Shown here: positions 35,530 to 43,725 of the stretch, piece by piece
How the letters are laid out: every line of letters starts with the position of its first letter
Position numbering within the stretch: position 1 is the first letter of the stretch
DNA from: Microbacterium sp. YJN-G
Lineage (GTDB): Bacteria > Actinomycetota > Actinomycetes > Actinomycetales > Microbacteriaceae
Length of the DNA stretch: 64,000 bases
Reading direction: 5' to 3'
Assembly (NCBI RefSeq): GCF_015040615.1
Contig: NZ_CP060402.1
Location: 372,001 to 436,000, forward strand
The notes under the pieces: generated by a model
Told to the model about the DNA's origin: nothing
What the model saw: the letters and a program-made list of their open reading frames with translations, nothing else
Databases searched by the model: none
Position numbers and translations under genes: made by a program

Positions 35530-35546
35530 ATACCCCCCAGGGGTAT
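35530..35546. promoter_or_regulatory. CsoR operator
   Basis: ATACCCC-CCA-GGGGTAT is a G-tract palindrome of the type bound by CsoR repressors. It is 61 bp upstream of the YHS gene and in the divergent region of the copper cluster; csoR is at 38,176. Confidence 0.8.
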
Positions 35547-35607
35547 AGTGTTTGGCTACAGAGGCACGACAGTCCGTACTCCGACTCGAGAGAAAGAGGA
35601 ACAGCGC

Positions 35608-35865
35608 ATGTCCAACTCCACCACAGGATCCTGCTGCAGCCACAACCCCGGCGCCGTCGCTGCCGACGGACGCAAGGATCTTCTCGCCCGACCGGCCGAT
35701 GAGTACGCCGAATGCCCCGTCATGGTGGGCAGCACCGTCGTCAAGGCGGATGCGGAAGCCGCGGGCTTGTTCCGCGACTACGACGGCAAGCGGTACTACT
35801 TCTGCTGCGCCGGATGCGGGCCCGCGTTCGACGCTGACCCGGCCAAGTACGCCGCCGCCGTCTGA
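35608..35865 (+). CDS. YHS-domain protein
   Basis: An 85-aa protein with an N-terminal CC pair (SCCSHNPG), then a YHS/TRASH-type metal-binding fold: CPVMVGSTVVK, a YDGKRYYFCCAGC segment and DADPAKYAA. YHS domains often serve copper ATPases as metal chaperones. The ATG at 35608 follows AGAGGAACAG. First gene of the CsoR-controlled operon, followed by the CopB-type ATPase 71 bp downstream. Confidence 0.88.
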   Translation: MSNSTTGSCCSHNPGAVAADGRKDLLARPADEYAECPVMVGSTVVKADAEAAGLFRDYDGKRYYFCCAGCGPAFDADPAKYAAAV

Positions 35866-35936
35866 CGGCGTCTCTCGTGCGAGGCCGCGCACAAGTTGGC
35901 CCGCACGGTTCATCCACACCGGAGGAGGATAGGTCC

Positions 35937-38153
35937 ATGAGCACCCCGCACAACGACGGCGCGGAGCACACACACGCGCCTGACGATCATGCAGCGCATG
36001 GTCACAACCCGTCTCACCCTGCCACGGTGACCGCGGCAGGGCACGAGTCACAGACGGCCCATCGTGCCATACCGCATGAGCACGGCCAGTCGATGTCGCA
36101 CGAGGGCCACGGGTCGCCGTCCGGACACGATGGGCACGGCGACCACGATGGATACGGCGGTCATGCGGGGCATGGCGATCACGTCGGTCAGTTCCGTCGG
36201 CTGTTCTGGATCATGCTCGTTCTGGCCGTTCCCACCGTCGCGCTCTCGGGCATGTTCTCGATGATCCTCGGCTACACCCTCCCGGACGTTCCGGGTCTGT
36301 CATGGGTGTCGCCCGTGCTCGGCACGGTCATGTATGTCTGGGGTGGCAAGCCGTTCCTCGTCGGAGCGGTCAGCGAGCTTCGCTCTCGCCAGCCCGGGAT
36401 GATGCTCCTCATCGGCCTGGCCATCACGGTCGCGTTCGTCGCCTCCTGGGGTGCGACGCTGCGAATCCTGCACCATGAGCTCGATTTCTGGTGGGAACTC
36501 GCCCTTCTCATCGTCATCATGCTGTTGGGGCATTGGATCGAGATGCGCTCTCTCGCTCAGACCACGTCCGCTCTGGACTCTCTCGCTGCTCTTCTGCCGG
36601 ATGAGGCGGAACGCGTCGAGGATGATCAAGTAGTGACTGTCTCACCGGCCGAGCTCGTCGTCGGAGACGTCGTGATCGTGCGGCCCGGTGCAAGAGTCCC
36701 CGCGGACGGACGCATCGTCGACGGACGCGCATCGATGGACGAGTCGATGGTCACGGGCGAGTCCCGCACGGTGGAGCGCAGCATCGGTGACCAGGTCACG
36801 GCGGGAACCGTTGCCACCGATTCGGGGCTTCGGGTGGAGATCACCGCGACCGGCGATGACACGACCCTGGCCGGCATCCAACGTCTGGTGACGGAGGCGC
36901 AGAGTTCCTCTTCCCGCGCGCAGCGTCTGGCCGACACTGCTGCCGCGTGGTTGTTCTGGTTCGCTCTCGGCGCTGCGGCGATCACGGCGATCGTGTGGAC
37001 GCTCATCGGCTTCCCCGACGCTGCGGTCATTCGCACGATCACGGTTCTGGTCATCGCTTGCCCGCACGCGTTGGGCCTGGCCATTCCGCTGGTGGTCTCC
37101 ATCGCCACCGAACGCGCAGCGCGCGGGGGCGTGCTCGTCAAGGATCGTATTGCCCTGGAGAGCATGCGCACCGTCGACACGGTGCTGTTCGACAAGACCG
37201 GCACCCTCACCAAGGGTGAGCCTGTCGTCTCGGAAGTCTCCGCCGTCGACGGCGCAGATCCCGACCGCGCTCTCGCGTTGGCTGCAGCTGCCGAGGCCGA
37301 CAGTGAGCACCCGCTTGCGAGGGCCATTGTCCGCGCGGCCGCCGACAAGCAGCTCACGCTCCCGCGCAGCGGTGATTTCCGGTCGTCACCCGCCGTGGGT
37401 GTCACCGCGACCGTCGAGGGGACGACTGTTCGGGTCGGTGGACCGCACCTGCTCTCCGAGGAGAGCGCGGACGAGCTCCCGATCGCCGATCAGTGGCGTG
37501 CAGATGGCGCCATCATCCTCCACGTCACCCAGGACGGCCGCGTTCTCGGGGCTCTGAAGCTCGCTGACGAGGTGCGCTCCGAATCGCGCGAAGCCGTCGA
37601 CGCCCTCCATGTGCTCGGCGTTCAGGTCGTGATGATCACCGGTGACGCTGAAGCCGTCGCACACGCCGTCGCCCAGGATCTCGGCATCGATCGTGTCTTC
37701 GCCGGGGTGCGCCCCGAGGACAAGGCCGCGAAGGTTCAGGAGTTACAGAGCGAGGACCGGAAAGTTGCGATGGTCGGCGACGGCGTCAACGACGCCCCCG
37801 CCCTCGCGCAGGCTGACGTCGGGCTCGCGATCGGTGCCGGCACGGATGTCGCGATCGCCTCAGCCGGTGTGATTCTCGCCAGCGACGACCCTCGCTCTGT
37901 GCTGTCGGTGATCGAATTGTCGCGGGCGTCATACCGGAAGATGAAGCAGAACTTGTGGTGGGCGGCTGGCTACAACCTCATCTCCGTGCCACTGGCCGCT
38001 GGCATCCTCGCCCCTATCGGCTTCGTGCTTCCGATGTCGGTCGGAGCGATCCTCATGTCGTTGTCCACGATCGTTGTCGCCTTGAACGCGCAACTGCTGC
38101 GCCGGCTCGATCTGCGGCCCGACACCACGACCCGCGCCATCCTGAATCGATGA
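35937..38153 (+). CDS. copB: Copper-translocating P1B-3-type ATPase (CopB-like)
   Basis: A 738-aa heavy-metal P-type ATPase. A long His-rich N-terminus (residues 1-80, many HGxH repeats) replaces the usual CxxC domain. It has the CPH metal-path motif in IACPHALGLA, the actuator TGES loop, phosphorylation site DKTGTLTKG and hinge GDGVNDAPAL. CPH plus the His-rich tail is typical of Cu(II)/Cu(I) CopB exporters. ATG at 35937 follows GGAGGAGG. It would pump copper outward and is co-transcribed with the YHS gene and csoR. Confidence 0.92.
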   Translation: MSTPHNDGAEHTHAPDDHAAHGHNPSHPATVTAAGHESQTAHRAIPHEHGQSMSHEGHGSPSGHDGHGDHDGYGGHAGHGDHVGQFRRLFWIMLVLAVPTVALSGMFSMILGYTLPDVPGLSWVSPVLGTVMYVWGGKPFLVGAVSELRSRQPGMMLLIGLAITVAFVASWGATLRILHHELDFWWELALLIVIMLLGHWIEMRSLAQTTSALDSLAALLPDEAERVEDDQVVTVSPAELVVGDVVIVRPGARVPADGRIVDGRASMDESMVTGESRTVERSIGDQVTAGTVATDSGLRVEITATGDDTTLAGIQRLVTEAQSSSSRAQRLADTAAAWLFWFALGAAAITAIVWTLIGFPDAAVIRTITVLVIACPHALGLAIPLVVSIATERAARGGVLVKDRIALESMRTVDTVLFDKTGTLTKGEPVVSEVSAVDGADPDRALALAAAAEADSEHPLARAIVRAAADKQLTLPRSGDFRSSPAVGVTATVEGTTVRVGGPHLLSEESADELPIADQWRADGAIILHVTQDGRVLGALKLADEVRSESREAVDALHVLGVQVVMITGDAEAVAHAVAQDLGIDRVFAGVRPEDKAAKVQELQSEDRKVAMVGDGVNDAPALAQADVGLAIGAGTDVAIASAGVILASDDPRSVLSVIELSRASYRKMKQNLWWAAGYNLISVPLAAGILAPIGFVLPMSVGAILMSLSTIVVALNAQLLRRLDLRPDTTTRAILNR

Positions 38154-38175
38154 CAACGACCGCCCGGAGACCCCG

Positions 38176-38493
38176 ATGACTGACACCGCCGACCAGACAA
38201 CGTGCGACCACGGTGAGCACGGGTACATCACCGACAAAGCCCGCTACCTCACCCGCCTCAAGCGCATCGAGGGGCAATCACGCGGTATCTACCGCATGGT
38301 CGAGGACGAGAAGTACTGCATCGACATCCTCACTCAGATCTCCGCGCTGACCAGCGCGTTACAAAGCGTTGCCGTCGGACTCCTCGAAGACCACCTGCGC
38401 CACTGCGTGGCAGATGCAGCTCGCGCCGGCGGCGACATCGCCGAAGAGAAAGTGCGTGAAGCGTCCCAGGCGATCGCGCGCCTGGTGCGCTGA
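38176..38493 (+). CDS. csoR: CsoR copper-sensing repressor
   Basis: A 105-aa all-helical DUF156 repressor. It has the complete Cu(I) triad: Cys48 (KYCIDIL), His73 and Cys77 (EDHLRHC). Copper binding releases it from G-tract palindromes such as 35,530-35,546. It lies 22 bp after the CopB gene, so the operon is autoregulated. Contrast with the sulfur-type paralog at 41,185, which lacks the His. Confidence 0.93.
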   Translation: MTDTADQTTCDHGEHGYITDKARYLTRLKRIEGQSRGIYRMVEDEKYCIDILTQISALTSALQSVAVGLLEDHLRHCVADAARAGGDIAEEKVREASQAIARLVR

Positions 38494-38539
38494 ACCACTT
38501 CAGATCAGTTCCGATGGGTCTGGTGAAGCCCAGAACGGT

Positions 38540-38731
38540 TCACGCTCTCGCGCGCCTGTACTCAAACACACCGTCCGGCCCCTGAGCTTCAAGGAGGTCA
38601 TAGAGCACGCCATCGTGATCGATGCTGGGCTTCGGTTGCCCATTGGGCTGGAGCGGGCAGAGGACGGATTCGCCATCATCGGCCGCCGCCTCATCGTCGT
38701 GCAGAACCGCGATATACGTTTCGATCGACAT
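38540..38731 (-). CDS. Small acidic hypothetical protein
   Basis: A 63-aa acidic protein starting MSIETYIAVLHDDEAAADDG. The composition is ordinary for a real gene, but no family or partner is recognised. It lies convergent to csoR and upstream of the CDF gene on the same strand. Confidence 0.4.
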   Translation of the reverse strand: MSIETYIAVLHDDEAAADDGESVLCPLQPNGQPKPSIDHDGVLYDLLEAQGPDGVFEYRRARA

Positions 38732-38861
38732 ACCGCCACGCTACCTGCGGCACCGCGCATTTCCTGGTGCTCTGTGCGGTGATGAGACCACCCACCGCAG
38801 CTTCGCATGCCCAGCACATCGGGCGGACCTACCGTTTAATCGCCAGCGGGTCGGTGGATTC

Positions 38862-39545
38862 TTAGTGCTCGTGCGTGTCGTGCTCGCCGTGCTCGTGGTC
38901 GTCTTCAAGGAGCATCCCTACGGAGGTCGCGCAGGCGTCGCCGCGCCAGGCTTCGCTGCCCTCGCGGATCGCGAAGCCTGCAATGACGAGACCCGCGATC
39001 GCGTCGGCCCACCACCAGCCGAACAGGCTGTTGAGCACGAGCCCGATGAGCACCGCGGCGGACAGGTACGTGCAGATGAGGGTCTGTTTTGAGTCCGCGA
39101 CTGCCGTCGCCGAACCGAGTTCGCGGCCGGCGCGACGTTCCGCGAACGAGAGGAAGGGCATGGTCGCCACGCTGAGCGCGGTCATGACGATGCCGAGCGT
39201 CGAATGCTCGACATCTGTCTGAGTGAGCAGGGCCAGAGCAGAGGAGACGATGACGTATGCGGCGAGGGCGAAGAAAGCTATTGCAATGACGCGCAGCGTC
39301 CCCTGCTCCCACCGCTCTGGATCGCGGCGTGTGAATTGCCACGCGACGGCTGCCGCCGAGAGGACTTCGATGGTGGAGTCGAGGCCGAATCCGATGAGCG
39401 CGGTCGAGGACGCGATTGAGCCAGCCGAGATGGCAACGATCGCTTCGACGATGTTGTAGACAATCGTTGCGGTGACGATCCACCGGACGCGCCGCTGGAG
39501 GACACCGCGGCGCTCCTTGGTGAGCCGAATATCGGTGGCGCTCAT
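38862..39545 (-). CDS. Cation diffusion facilitator / cation transporter
   Basis: A 227-aa membrane protein with about five to six helices. It shows CDF-type features: GFGLDSTIEVLSA with the Asp in helix 2, SFAERRAG, and WWWADAIAGL with Asp. It lacks a cytoplasmic C-terminal domain but ends in a His-rich tail (EDDHEHGEHDTHEH). It probably exports Zn, Cd or a related divalent cation. ATG at 39545 overlaps the stop of the ArsR-type gene (ATGA), so the sensor and pump are co-translated. Confidence 0.82.
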   Translation of the reverse strand: MSATDIRLTKERRGVLQRRVRWIVTATIVYNIVEAIVAISAGSIASSTALIGFGLDSTIEVLSAAAVAWQFTRRDPERWEQGTLRVIAIAFFALAAYVIVSSALALLTQTDVEHSTLGIVMTALSVATMPFLSFAERRAGRELGSATAVADSKQTLICTYLSAAVLIGLVLNSLFGWWWADAIAGLVIAGFAIREGSEAWRGDACATSVGMLLEDDHEHGEHDTHEH

Positions 39546-39907
39546 GCGCAGGTGCAGCTCTCTCCGCCACAGCAGCCGGGCTCGAGAAACAGAACAACGC
39601 CCATCAGCTCGTCGAGGGCAGGGGCGAGGTGGGCATCCGCTAGTCGGTACCAGGTGCGCCGACCGTCCGGGATTGCCTCGACCAGTCCGCAGCCGCGCAG
39701 GCATGCAAGCTGGTTCGACATGACCTGCCGCGAGACGCCGAGAGCATCCGCGAGGTCTGACGGGTATGCAGGAGCTTCCCGCAACGCCAACAGGACACCC
39801 GCACGGGTCGGATCAGACAGCGCGTGGCCGAGACGGGCGACCGCCGCGGTGTGGGTCGCGGACGCGAGAGCAGTAATGGGCACAATCAGGACAATACAGG
39901 AACTCAT
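39542..39907 (-). CDS. ArsR/SmtB-family metal-sensing repressor (CmtR-like)
   Basis: A 121-aa winged-helix repressor. It has recognition helix SRQVMSNQLACLRGCGLVE with the embedded Cys pair (LACLRGC) and a C-terminal cysteine cluster GCCGGESCTCA, as in CmtR-type Cd/Pb sensors. It is coupled by ATGA to the CDF exporter gene, the usual layout of a metal-inducible export pair. The first eight residues precede an alternative Met. Confidence 0.85.
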   Translation of the reverse strand: MSSCIVLIVPITALASATHTAAVARLGHALSDPTRAGVLLALREAPAYPSDLADALGVSRQVMSNQLACLRGCGLVEAIPDGRRTWYRLADAHLAPALDELMGVVLFLEPGCCGGESCTCA

Positions 39908-39959
39908 GAATTAACGACATCGTGAACTAATCCGCGTTTCTGCAAGGCTCGATCATCAG

Positions 39960-40051
39960 CCGTAAACGATCGTTTTCGGCGTTACTGGCCCGTTCGCTCC
40001 TTATGAGGCGCCGCAAACGATCTCCGGAATCCCCTTTCGGCAGGGATTTTC
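39960..40051 (+). repeat. Resolvase-site-like sequence, copy 2
   Basis: CCGTAAACGATCGTTTTCGG (39,960-39,979) is followed 61 bp on by TCTCCGGA...CTTTCGGCAGGGATT (40,021-40,051). It matches copy 1 at 18 of 20 and 27 of 31 positions respectively, in the same orientation. Confidence 0.65.
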
Positions 40052-40129
40052 GGCGCACCACGTCAAGAGGCGTTTTGTCTGTGATCGCTCAGACAGAACT
40101 AGCTGACAGCTGGAGGGGTCGGGTGGTGT

Positions 40130-41023
40130 TCAGGTCGCGTCTGCGCTGCTGGGCTGATGTTCCACCGCTGGCGCGCGTCCTTCTTGGTACACGGAGGGTT
40201 CCGGTTCGGGGTGGCGCCGGCCCTGGACGATGAACAGGACGATGCCGAGGGCGACGACGACGAAGGATGCCCAGACGTTCGCGGGGATGCCGAACAGGGC
40301 GTCGCTGGTGGGGTCGATTCTGATGGCCTCGAGCCAGCTGCGTCCGAGGCCGTACCAGATGAGGTAGAGGGCGAAGGTGCGTCCCCACCGGAACCGGTAT
40401 CTGTGCTCGAGGAGGAGGATGATCGCGACGCCGATCAAGTTCCAGATGATCTCGTACAGGAACAGCGGGTGGAACAGCGTTCCGGCCGGGAGGCCGTCCG
40501 GGAACATGGTGTCCGTCGGCAGGATCTCGAGCCCCCACGGCAGCGTGGTGGGCAGCCCGAAGAGTTCGTGGTTGAAGTAGTTACCGATCCGACCCATGGA
40601 CTGCGCGATGAGCATCGCGGGCGCGAGAGCGTCGGCGAAGGACCAAAGCCGGATGCCGGTTCGTCGGCAGCCGATGTACGCACCGACAGCGCCGCCCAGG
40701 AGGGACCCGTAGAGGGCGTTGCCGCCGTCCCAGATGGCGAAGATGTTCCCGAGGTTCGCGCCGGGATAGAAGTAGTCCCCGACGTGGGTGAACACGTGAT
40801 AGAACCGGGCTCCGATGATGCCGATCGGGACAGCCCAGATGACGATGTCGACAACCACGCCGTCCTCCGCGCCTCGTGCCGACAGGCGTCGTTGGGTGAT
40901 GATCACGGCGGCGATGATCCCGGCGATGATGCACAGCGCGTAGGTGTGGATTGTGAGCGGCCCGAGGGTGAACTGTGCCCACGACGGTGGGGGCTGGGAA
41001 GACTCGTCAAAAGCACGAAGCAC
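40130..41023 (-). CDS. lgt: Prolipoprotein diacylglyceryl transferase
   Basis: A 297-aa enzyme that transfers diacylglycerol from phospholipid to the lipobox cysteine of prolipoproteins. It has seven membrane helices, the N-terminal FTLGPLTIHTYAL start, the Lgt signature region around MGRIGNYFNHELFG, and RPHPLFLYE-type HPLFLYEIIWN. A second lgt copy on a mobile element fits the three cargo lipoproteins nearby (33,256, 34,258, 45,068). It stands alone between the copper and sulfur modules. Confidence 0.9.
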   Translation of the reverse strand: MLRAFDESSQPPPSWAQFTLGPLTIHTYALCIIAGIIAAVIITQRRLSARGAEDGVVVDIVIWAVPIGIIGARFYHVFTHVGDYFYPGANLGNIFAIWDGGNALYGSLLGGAVGAYIGCRRTGIRLWSFADALAPAMLIAQSMGRIGNYFNHELFGLPTTLPWGLEILPTDTMFPDGLPAGTLFHPLFLYEIIWNLIGVAIILLLEHRYRFRWGRTFALYLIWYGLGRSWLEAIRIDPTSDALFGIPANVWASFVVVALGIVLFIVQGRRHPEPEPSVYQEGRAPAVEHQPSSADAT

Positions 41024-41184
41024 CGCTCCTCATCTGGCATCGCTGTGAATGCCTCAACACATCATTGTTCAGCGCCGGTCCCCTGTGAACAGCGCCCTGG
41101 GAAGATTAACGGTGTTCGACACGGGAATCGTCGAACTCCTCCCAGGTCACCAGGCGAGGGCCCCGAGGAGCGGGCCTGACCGGT

Positions 41185-41478
41185 TTAGGCCAGGGAGAGG
41201 AAGAGCTTCTCCAACTCGGCGGGGGAGGTGACGTCGTCGGCGTCCGGATCGGTGAGGCATTCCCGCAGCGCGGTCGAGATCACGAGGAATCCGGCCCGGT
41301 CGAGGGCCTTCGAGACGGCGGAGAGCTGCTGCACGACGTCGCGGCAGTGCGCGTCGTCCTCGACGGCCGTAATGACCGCCGCCAGCTGGCCCTGAGCTCG
41401 CTTGAGGCGGTTGACGACTTTGCGCTTGGCCTTGGGGTCGTGGACGAGCGGGTCGCCGGGGACGAGGGTGTCGGTCAT
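41185..41478 (-). CDS. cstR: CstR-like persulfide-sensing repressor
   Basis: A 97-aa CsoR-family repressor. Cys45 (DDAHCRDV) and Cys74 (LREC) align with the two sensing cysteines, but the copper-binding His four residues before the second Cys is Ala70. Loss of the His with retention of two Cys is the CstR (reactive sulfur) pattern. It is divergent from the sulfur operon, with two G-tract palindromes at 41,510 and 41,543 between them, which it should repress until persulfides cross-link the cysteines. The open frame extending to 42,162 is a shadow. Confidence 0.85.
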   Translation of the reverse strand: MTDTLVPGDPLVHDPKAKRKVVNRLKRAQGQLAAVITAVEDDAHCRDVVQQLSAVSKALDRAGFLVISTALRECLTDPDADDVTSPAELEKLFLSLA

Positions 41479-41509
41479 GGGTGGTCCTTCCGTCGAGTTG
41501 ACAACCACT

Positions 41510-41525
41510 ATACCCCCCGGGGTAT
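41510..41525. promoter_or_regulatory. CstR operator 1
   Basis: ATACCCC-CC-GGGGTAT, a perfect 7-bp-arm palindrome 31 bp before the CstR-like gene and 55 bp before the sulfur operon. Confidence 0.85.
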
Positions 41526-41542
41526 CGTATTCACATGAACTG

Positions 41543-41558
41543 ATACTCCCCGGGGTAT
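41543..41558. promoter_or_regulatory. CstR operator 2
   Basis: ATACTCC-CC-GGGGTAT, a second site centred 33 bp (about three helical turns) from operator 1. Confidence 0.85.
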
Positions 41559-41580
41559 CGCCGAGCAAGGAGATCAGCGT

Positions 41581-41766
41581 ATGTGCAGAGCAACGAAGTG
41601 CCACACCTGTGGAAAGACGACCTGGACCGGGTGCGGTCAGCACGTCGCATCCGTGCGGAAATCCGTGCCCGCATCCGACTGGTGCAATGGCAGCCATACC
41701 CGTGCCGAAGTCCAGGCCGCCCAGTCTCAGCGGGGTGGCTTCTTCGCCCGCCTGTTCGGACGGTGA
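41581..41766 (+). CDS. Small Cys-rich protein, paralog A
   Basis: A 61-aa protein starting MCRATKCHTCGKTTWTGCGQH, a compact four-Cys/His motif (CxxCGKxTWxGCGxH) likely to bind zinc or react with sulfur, followed by a basic tail (GGFFARLFGR). AAGGAGATC precedes the ATG. First gene of the persulfide operon; a shorter paralog follows the thioredoxin gene at 42,153. Confidence 0.75.
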   Translation: MCRATKCHTCGKTTWTGCGQHVASVRKSVPASDWCNGSHTRAEVQAAQSQRGGFFARLFGR

Positions 41767-41772
41767 TCGGCG

Positions 41773-42138
41773 ATGGCGACCGTTGAACTGACCACCGGGA
41801 ACTTCGAACAGCTCACCCACGCCGAGGGCATCGCGCTGATCGACTTCTGGGCTGAGTGGTGTGGACCCTGCCGGGCCTTCGCCCCGGTATTCGATGCCGC
41901 ATCCGACAGGCACCCCGACATCATCTTCGGGAAGGTCGACACCGAGGCCGAGACCGCTCTGGCCTCCGCCCACCGCATCACCTCGATTCCGACCCTGATG
42001 GTCTTCCGCGACGGCGTCCTGGTCTACCGGCAGCCGGGAGCTCTTGCCGAGCCGCAGCTCGAGCTGCTCATCGAGAAGGCCCGCGGACTGGACATGGACG
42101 ATGTCCGCCGCCAGCTCGCCAACACCGCTACCCCCTGA
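41773..42138 (+). CDS. Thioredoxin of the sulfur operon
   Basis: A 121-aa thioredoxin with active site WCGPC (Cys30, Cys33) and SIPT cis-Pro loop, plus a C-terminal extension of about 15 residues. It begins 6 bp after the small Cys-rich gene. In this setting it could reduce persulfides or recycle the rhodanese active site. Confidence 0.93.
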   Translation: MATVELTTGNFEQLTHAEGIALIDFWAEWCGPCRAFAPVFDAASDRHPDIIFGKVDTEAETALASAHRITSIPTLMVFRDGVLVYRQPGALAEPQLELLIEKARGLDMDDVRRQLANTATP

Positions 42139-42152
42139 AAGGACTTGGCACC

Positions 42153-42272
42153 ATGTGCGCACGAATCACCTGCTCCTCCTGCGGCAAGCCCACCTGGGAC
42201 GGCTGCGGCCAGCACATCGAACAAGCCCTCGCGGGCGTCCCCGAATCCCAGCGCTGCACTTGCACGCACTGA
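42153..42272 (+). CDS. Small Cys-rich protein, paralog B (39 aa)
   Basis: A 39-aa protein starting MCARITCSSCGKPTWDGCGQH, the same motif as the 41,581 gene, ending in a second Cys pair (RCTCTH). GAAAGGAC precedes its ATG. Duplication of a tiny gene on both sides of a thioredoxin suggests a specific role in handling sulfur or copper. Confidence 0.75.
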   Translation: MCARITCSSCGKPTWDGCGQHIEQALAGVPESQRCTCTH

Positions 42273-42298
42273 CCCAGAAGAAAGCGACGGAGACCCTT

Positions 42299-43708
42299 AT
42301 GCTCCTCGAACGCCTCTACGACGACGACCTCGCCCACGCCAGCTACATCATCGGCTGCCAGCGCACCGGTGAAGCGATCGTCGTCGACCCGCGCCGCGAC
42401 ATCCAGGTCTACCTCGACCTCGCCGCGAAGAACAGCATGACCATCACCGCGGTCACCGAGACCCACATCCACGCCGACTACCTCTCCGGCACCCGCGAGC
42501 TCGCAGCCCGTACCGGGGCGACGATGTGTGTCTCCGGCGAGGGCGGTCCGGACTGGCAGTACGGTGTCGGGTTCCAAGACGCCACCCGGATGATGCACGG
42601 TCACCGCATCACGGTCGGCAACATCACGGTCGAGGCGGTCCACACTCCCGGGCACACCCCCGAGCACCTGTCCTTCCTCGTCATCGACGGCGCCACGACC
42701 TCCGAGCCGGGCTATGTCCTCACCGGTGACTTCGTGTTCGTCGGGGACGTCGGACGCCCGGACCTGCTGGACGAGGCCGCAGGCGGCATCGACACCCGCT
42801 TCGACGGCGCACGGGATCTTTTCGCGAGCCTCCGCGACTACTTCCTCACCCTGCCCGACTACGTGCAGGTACTCCCCGCGCACGGGTCGGGGTCCGCCTG
42901 CGGCAAGGCGCTCGGCGCCGTCCCGAGCTCGACAGTCGGATACGAGCGGCGCTTCGCCTGGTGGGCTCCCTACCTCGAGGCCGGCGATGAGCAGGGATTC
43001 ATCGACACGCTGCTGAACGATCAGCCCGACGCACACGCCTACTTCGCACGAATGAAGCGGCAGAACCGCGTCGGACCGGCCGTGCTGGGCGAACTTCCTC
43101 CGCTCCTCGAGCGCAGCGTCTTCGATCTTGACGCCGACATCGACGCCGACCGGGTCATCATGGTCGACACCCGCCACCACTCCCTCGTGCACGAGGGCAC
43201 TGTTCAGGGCGCGCTGAACGTGCCCGGAGTCGCGAGAGCAGCCAGCTACGGTGCCTGGGTCTACGACCCCGACACCGAGACGCGGCCGCTCGTCCTCCTC
43301 ATCGACTCGGGGGACGCCGCGGCCCGGTTCCGAGATCATCTGCTGCGGGTCGGCATCGATCAGGTCGACGGGTTCATCACCACCCTCGATGGCCTCCCCA
43401 CGGTGCAGCCCAAGACGATCGCCCCCACCGACCTGGACCAGGTCGACGCGGCGCTCCTCCTCGACGTGCGAAACCGTACCGAGTACAACGCCGGGCACAT
43501 CCCCGGCGCCGCGCAGCTCTCCGGTGGTCGGGCCCTCTGGCACACCGACGAACTGCCCGCCGGCAAGATCCTCACCTACTGCCAGAGCGGCGTCCGCAAT
43601 AGCGTCGTCGCCAGCGCCCTGCGCCGGGCCGGGCACGACGTCATCGAGATCGAAGGCAGCTACAACGCCTGGCTCGCCGCGACGCCGTCTCGGCCGACGG
43701 CCGCCTGA
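42299..43708 (+). CDS. Persulfide dioxygenase-rhodanese fusion (CstB/ETHE1-like)
   Basis: A 469-aa enzyme. Residues 1-250 form an MBL-fold persulfide dioxygenase with iron ligands in ETHIHADYLSG (His56, His58, Asp60), HTPGHTPEH and LPAHGSG. Two rhodanese domains follow: the first (about 265-355) lacks an active Cys, the second has CQSGVRNS with catalytic Cys428. It oxidises or transfers sulfane sulfur, as CstB does in Staphylococcus. ATG at 42299 follows a GGAGA site; the frame upstream to 42,044 overlaps other genes and is discarded. Confidence 0.9.
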   Translation: MLLERLYDDDLAHASYIIGCQRTGEAIVVDPRRDIQVYLDLAAKNSMTITAVTETHIHADYLSGTRELAARTGATMCVSGEGGPDWQYGVGFQDATRMMHGHRITVGNITVEAVHTPGHTPEHLSFLVIDGATTSEPGYVLTGDFVFVGDVGRPDLLDEAAGGIDTRFDGARDLFASLRDYFLTLPDYVQVLPAHGSGSACGKALGAVPSSTVGYERRFAWWAPYLEAGDEQGFIDTLLNDQPDAHAYFARMKRQNRVGPAVLGELPPLLERSVFDLDADIDADRVIMVDTRHHSLVHEGTVQGALNVPGVARAASYGAWVYDPDTETRPLVLLIDSGDAAARFRDHLLRVGIDQVDGFITTLDGLPTVQPKTIAPTDLDQVDAALLLDVRNRTEYNAGHIPGAAQLSGGRALWHTDELPAGKILTYCQSGVRNSVVASALRRAGHDVIEIEGSYNAWLAATPSRPTAA

Positions 43709-43725
43709 GCGGCCGAGGAGCTCGA

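Noticed and set aside
40130..40538. Several Arg/His-rich frames overlapping lgt
   Set aside because: Out-of-phase shadows of the Lgt membrane protein.
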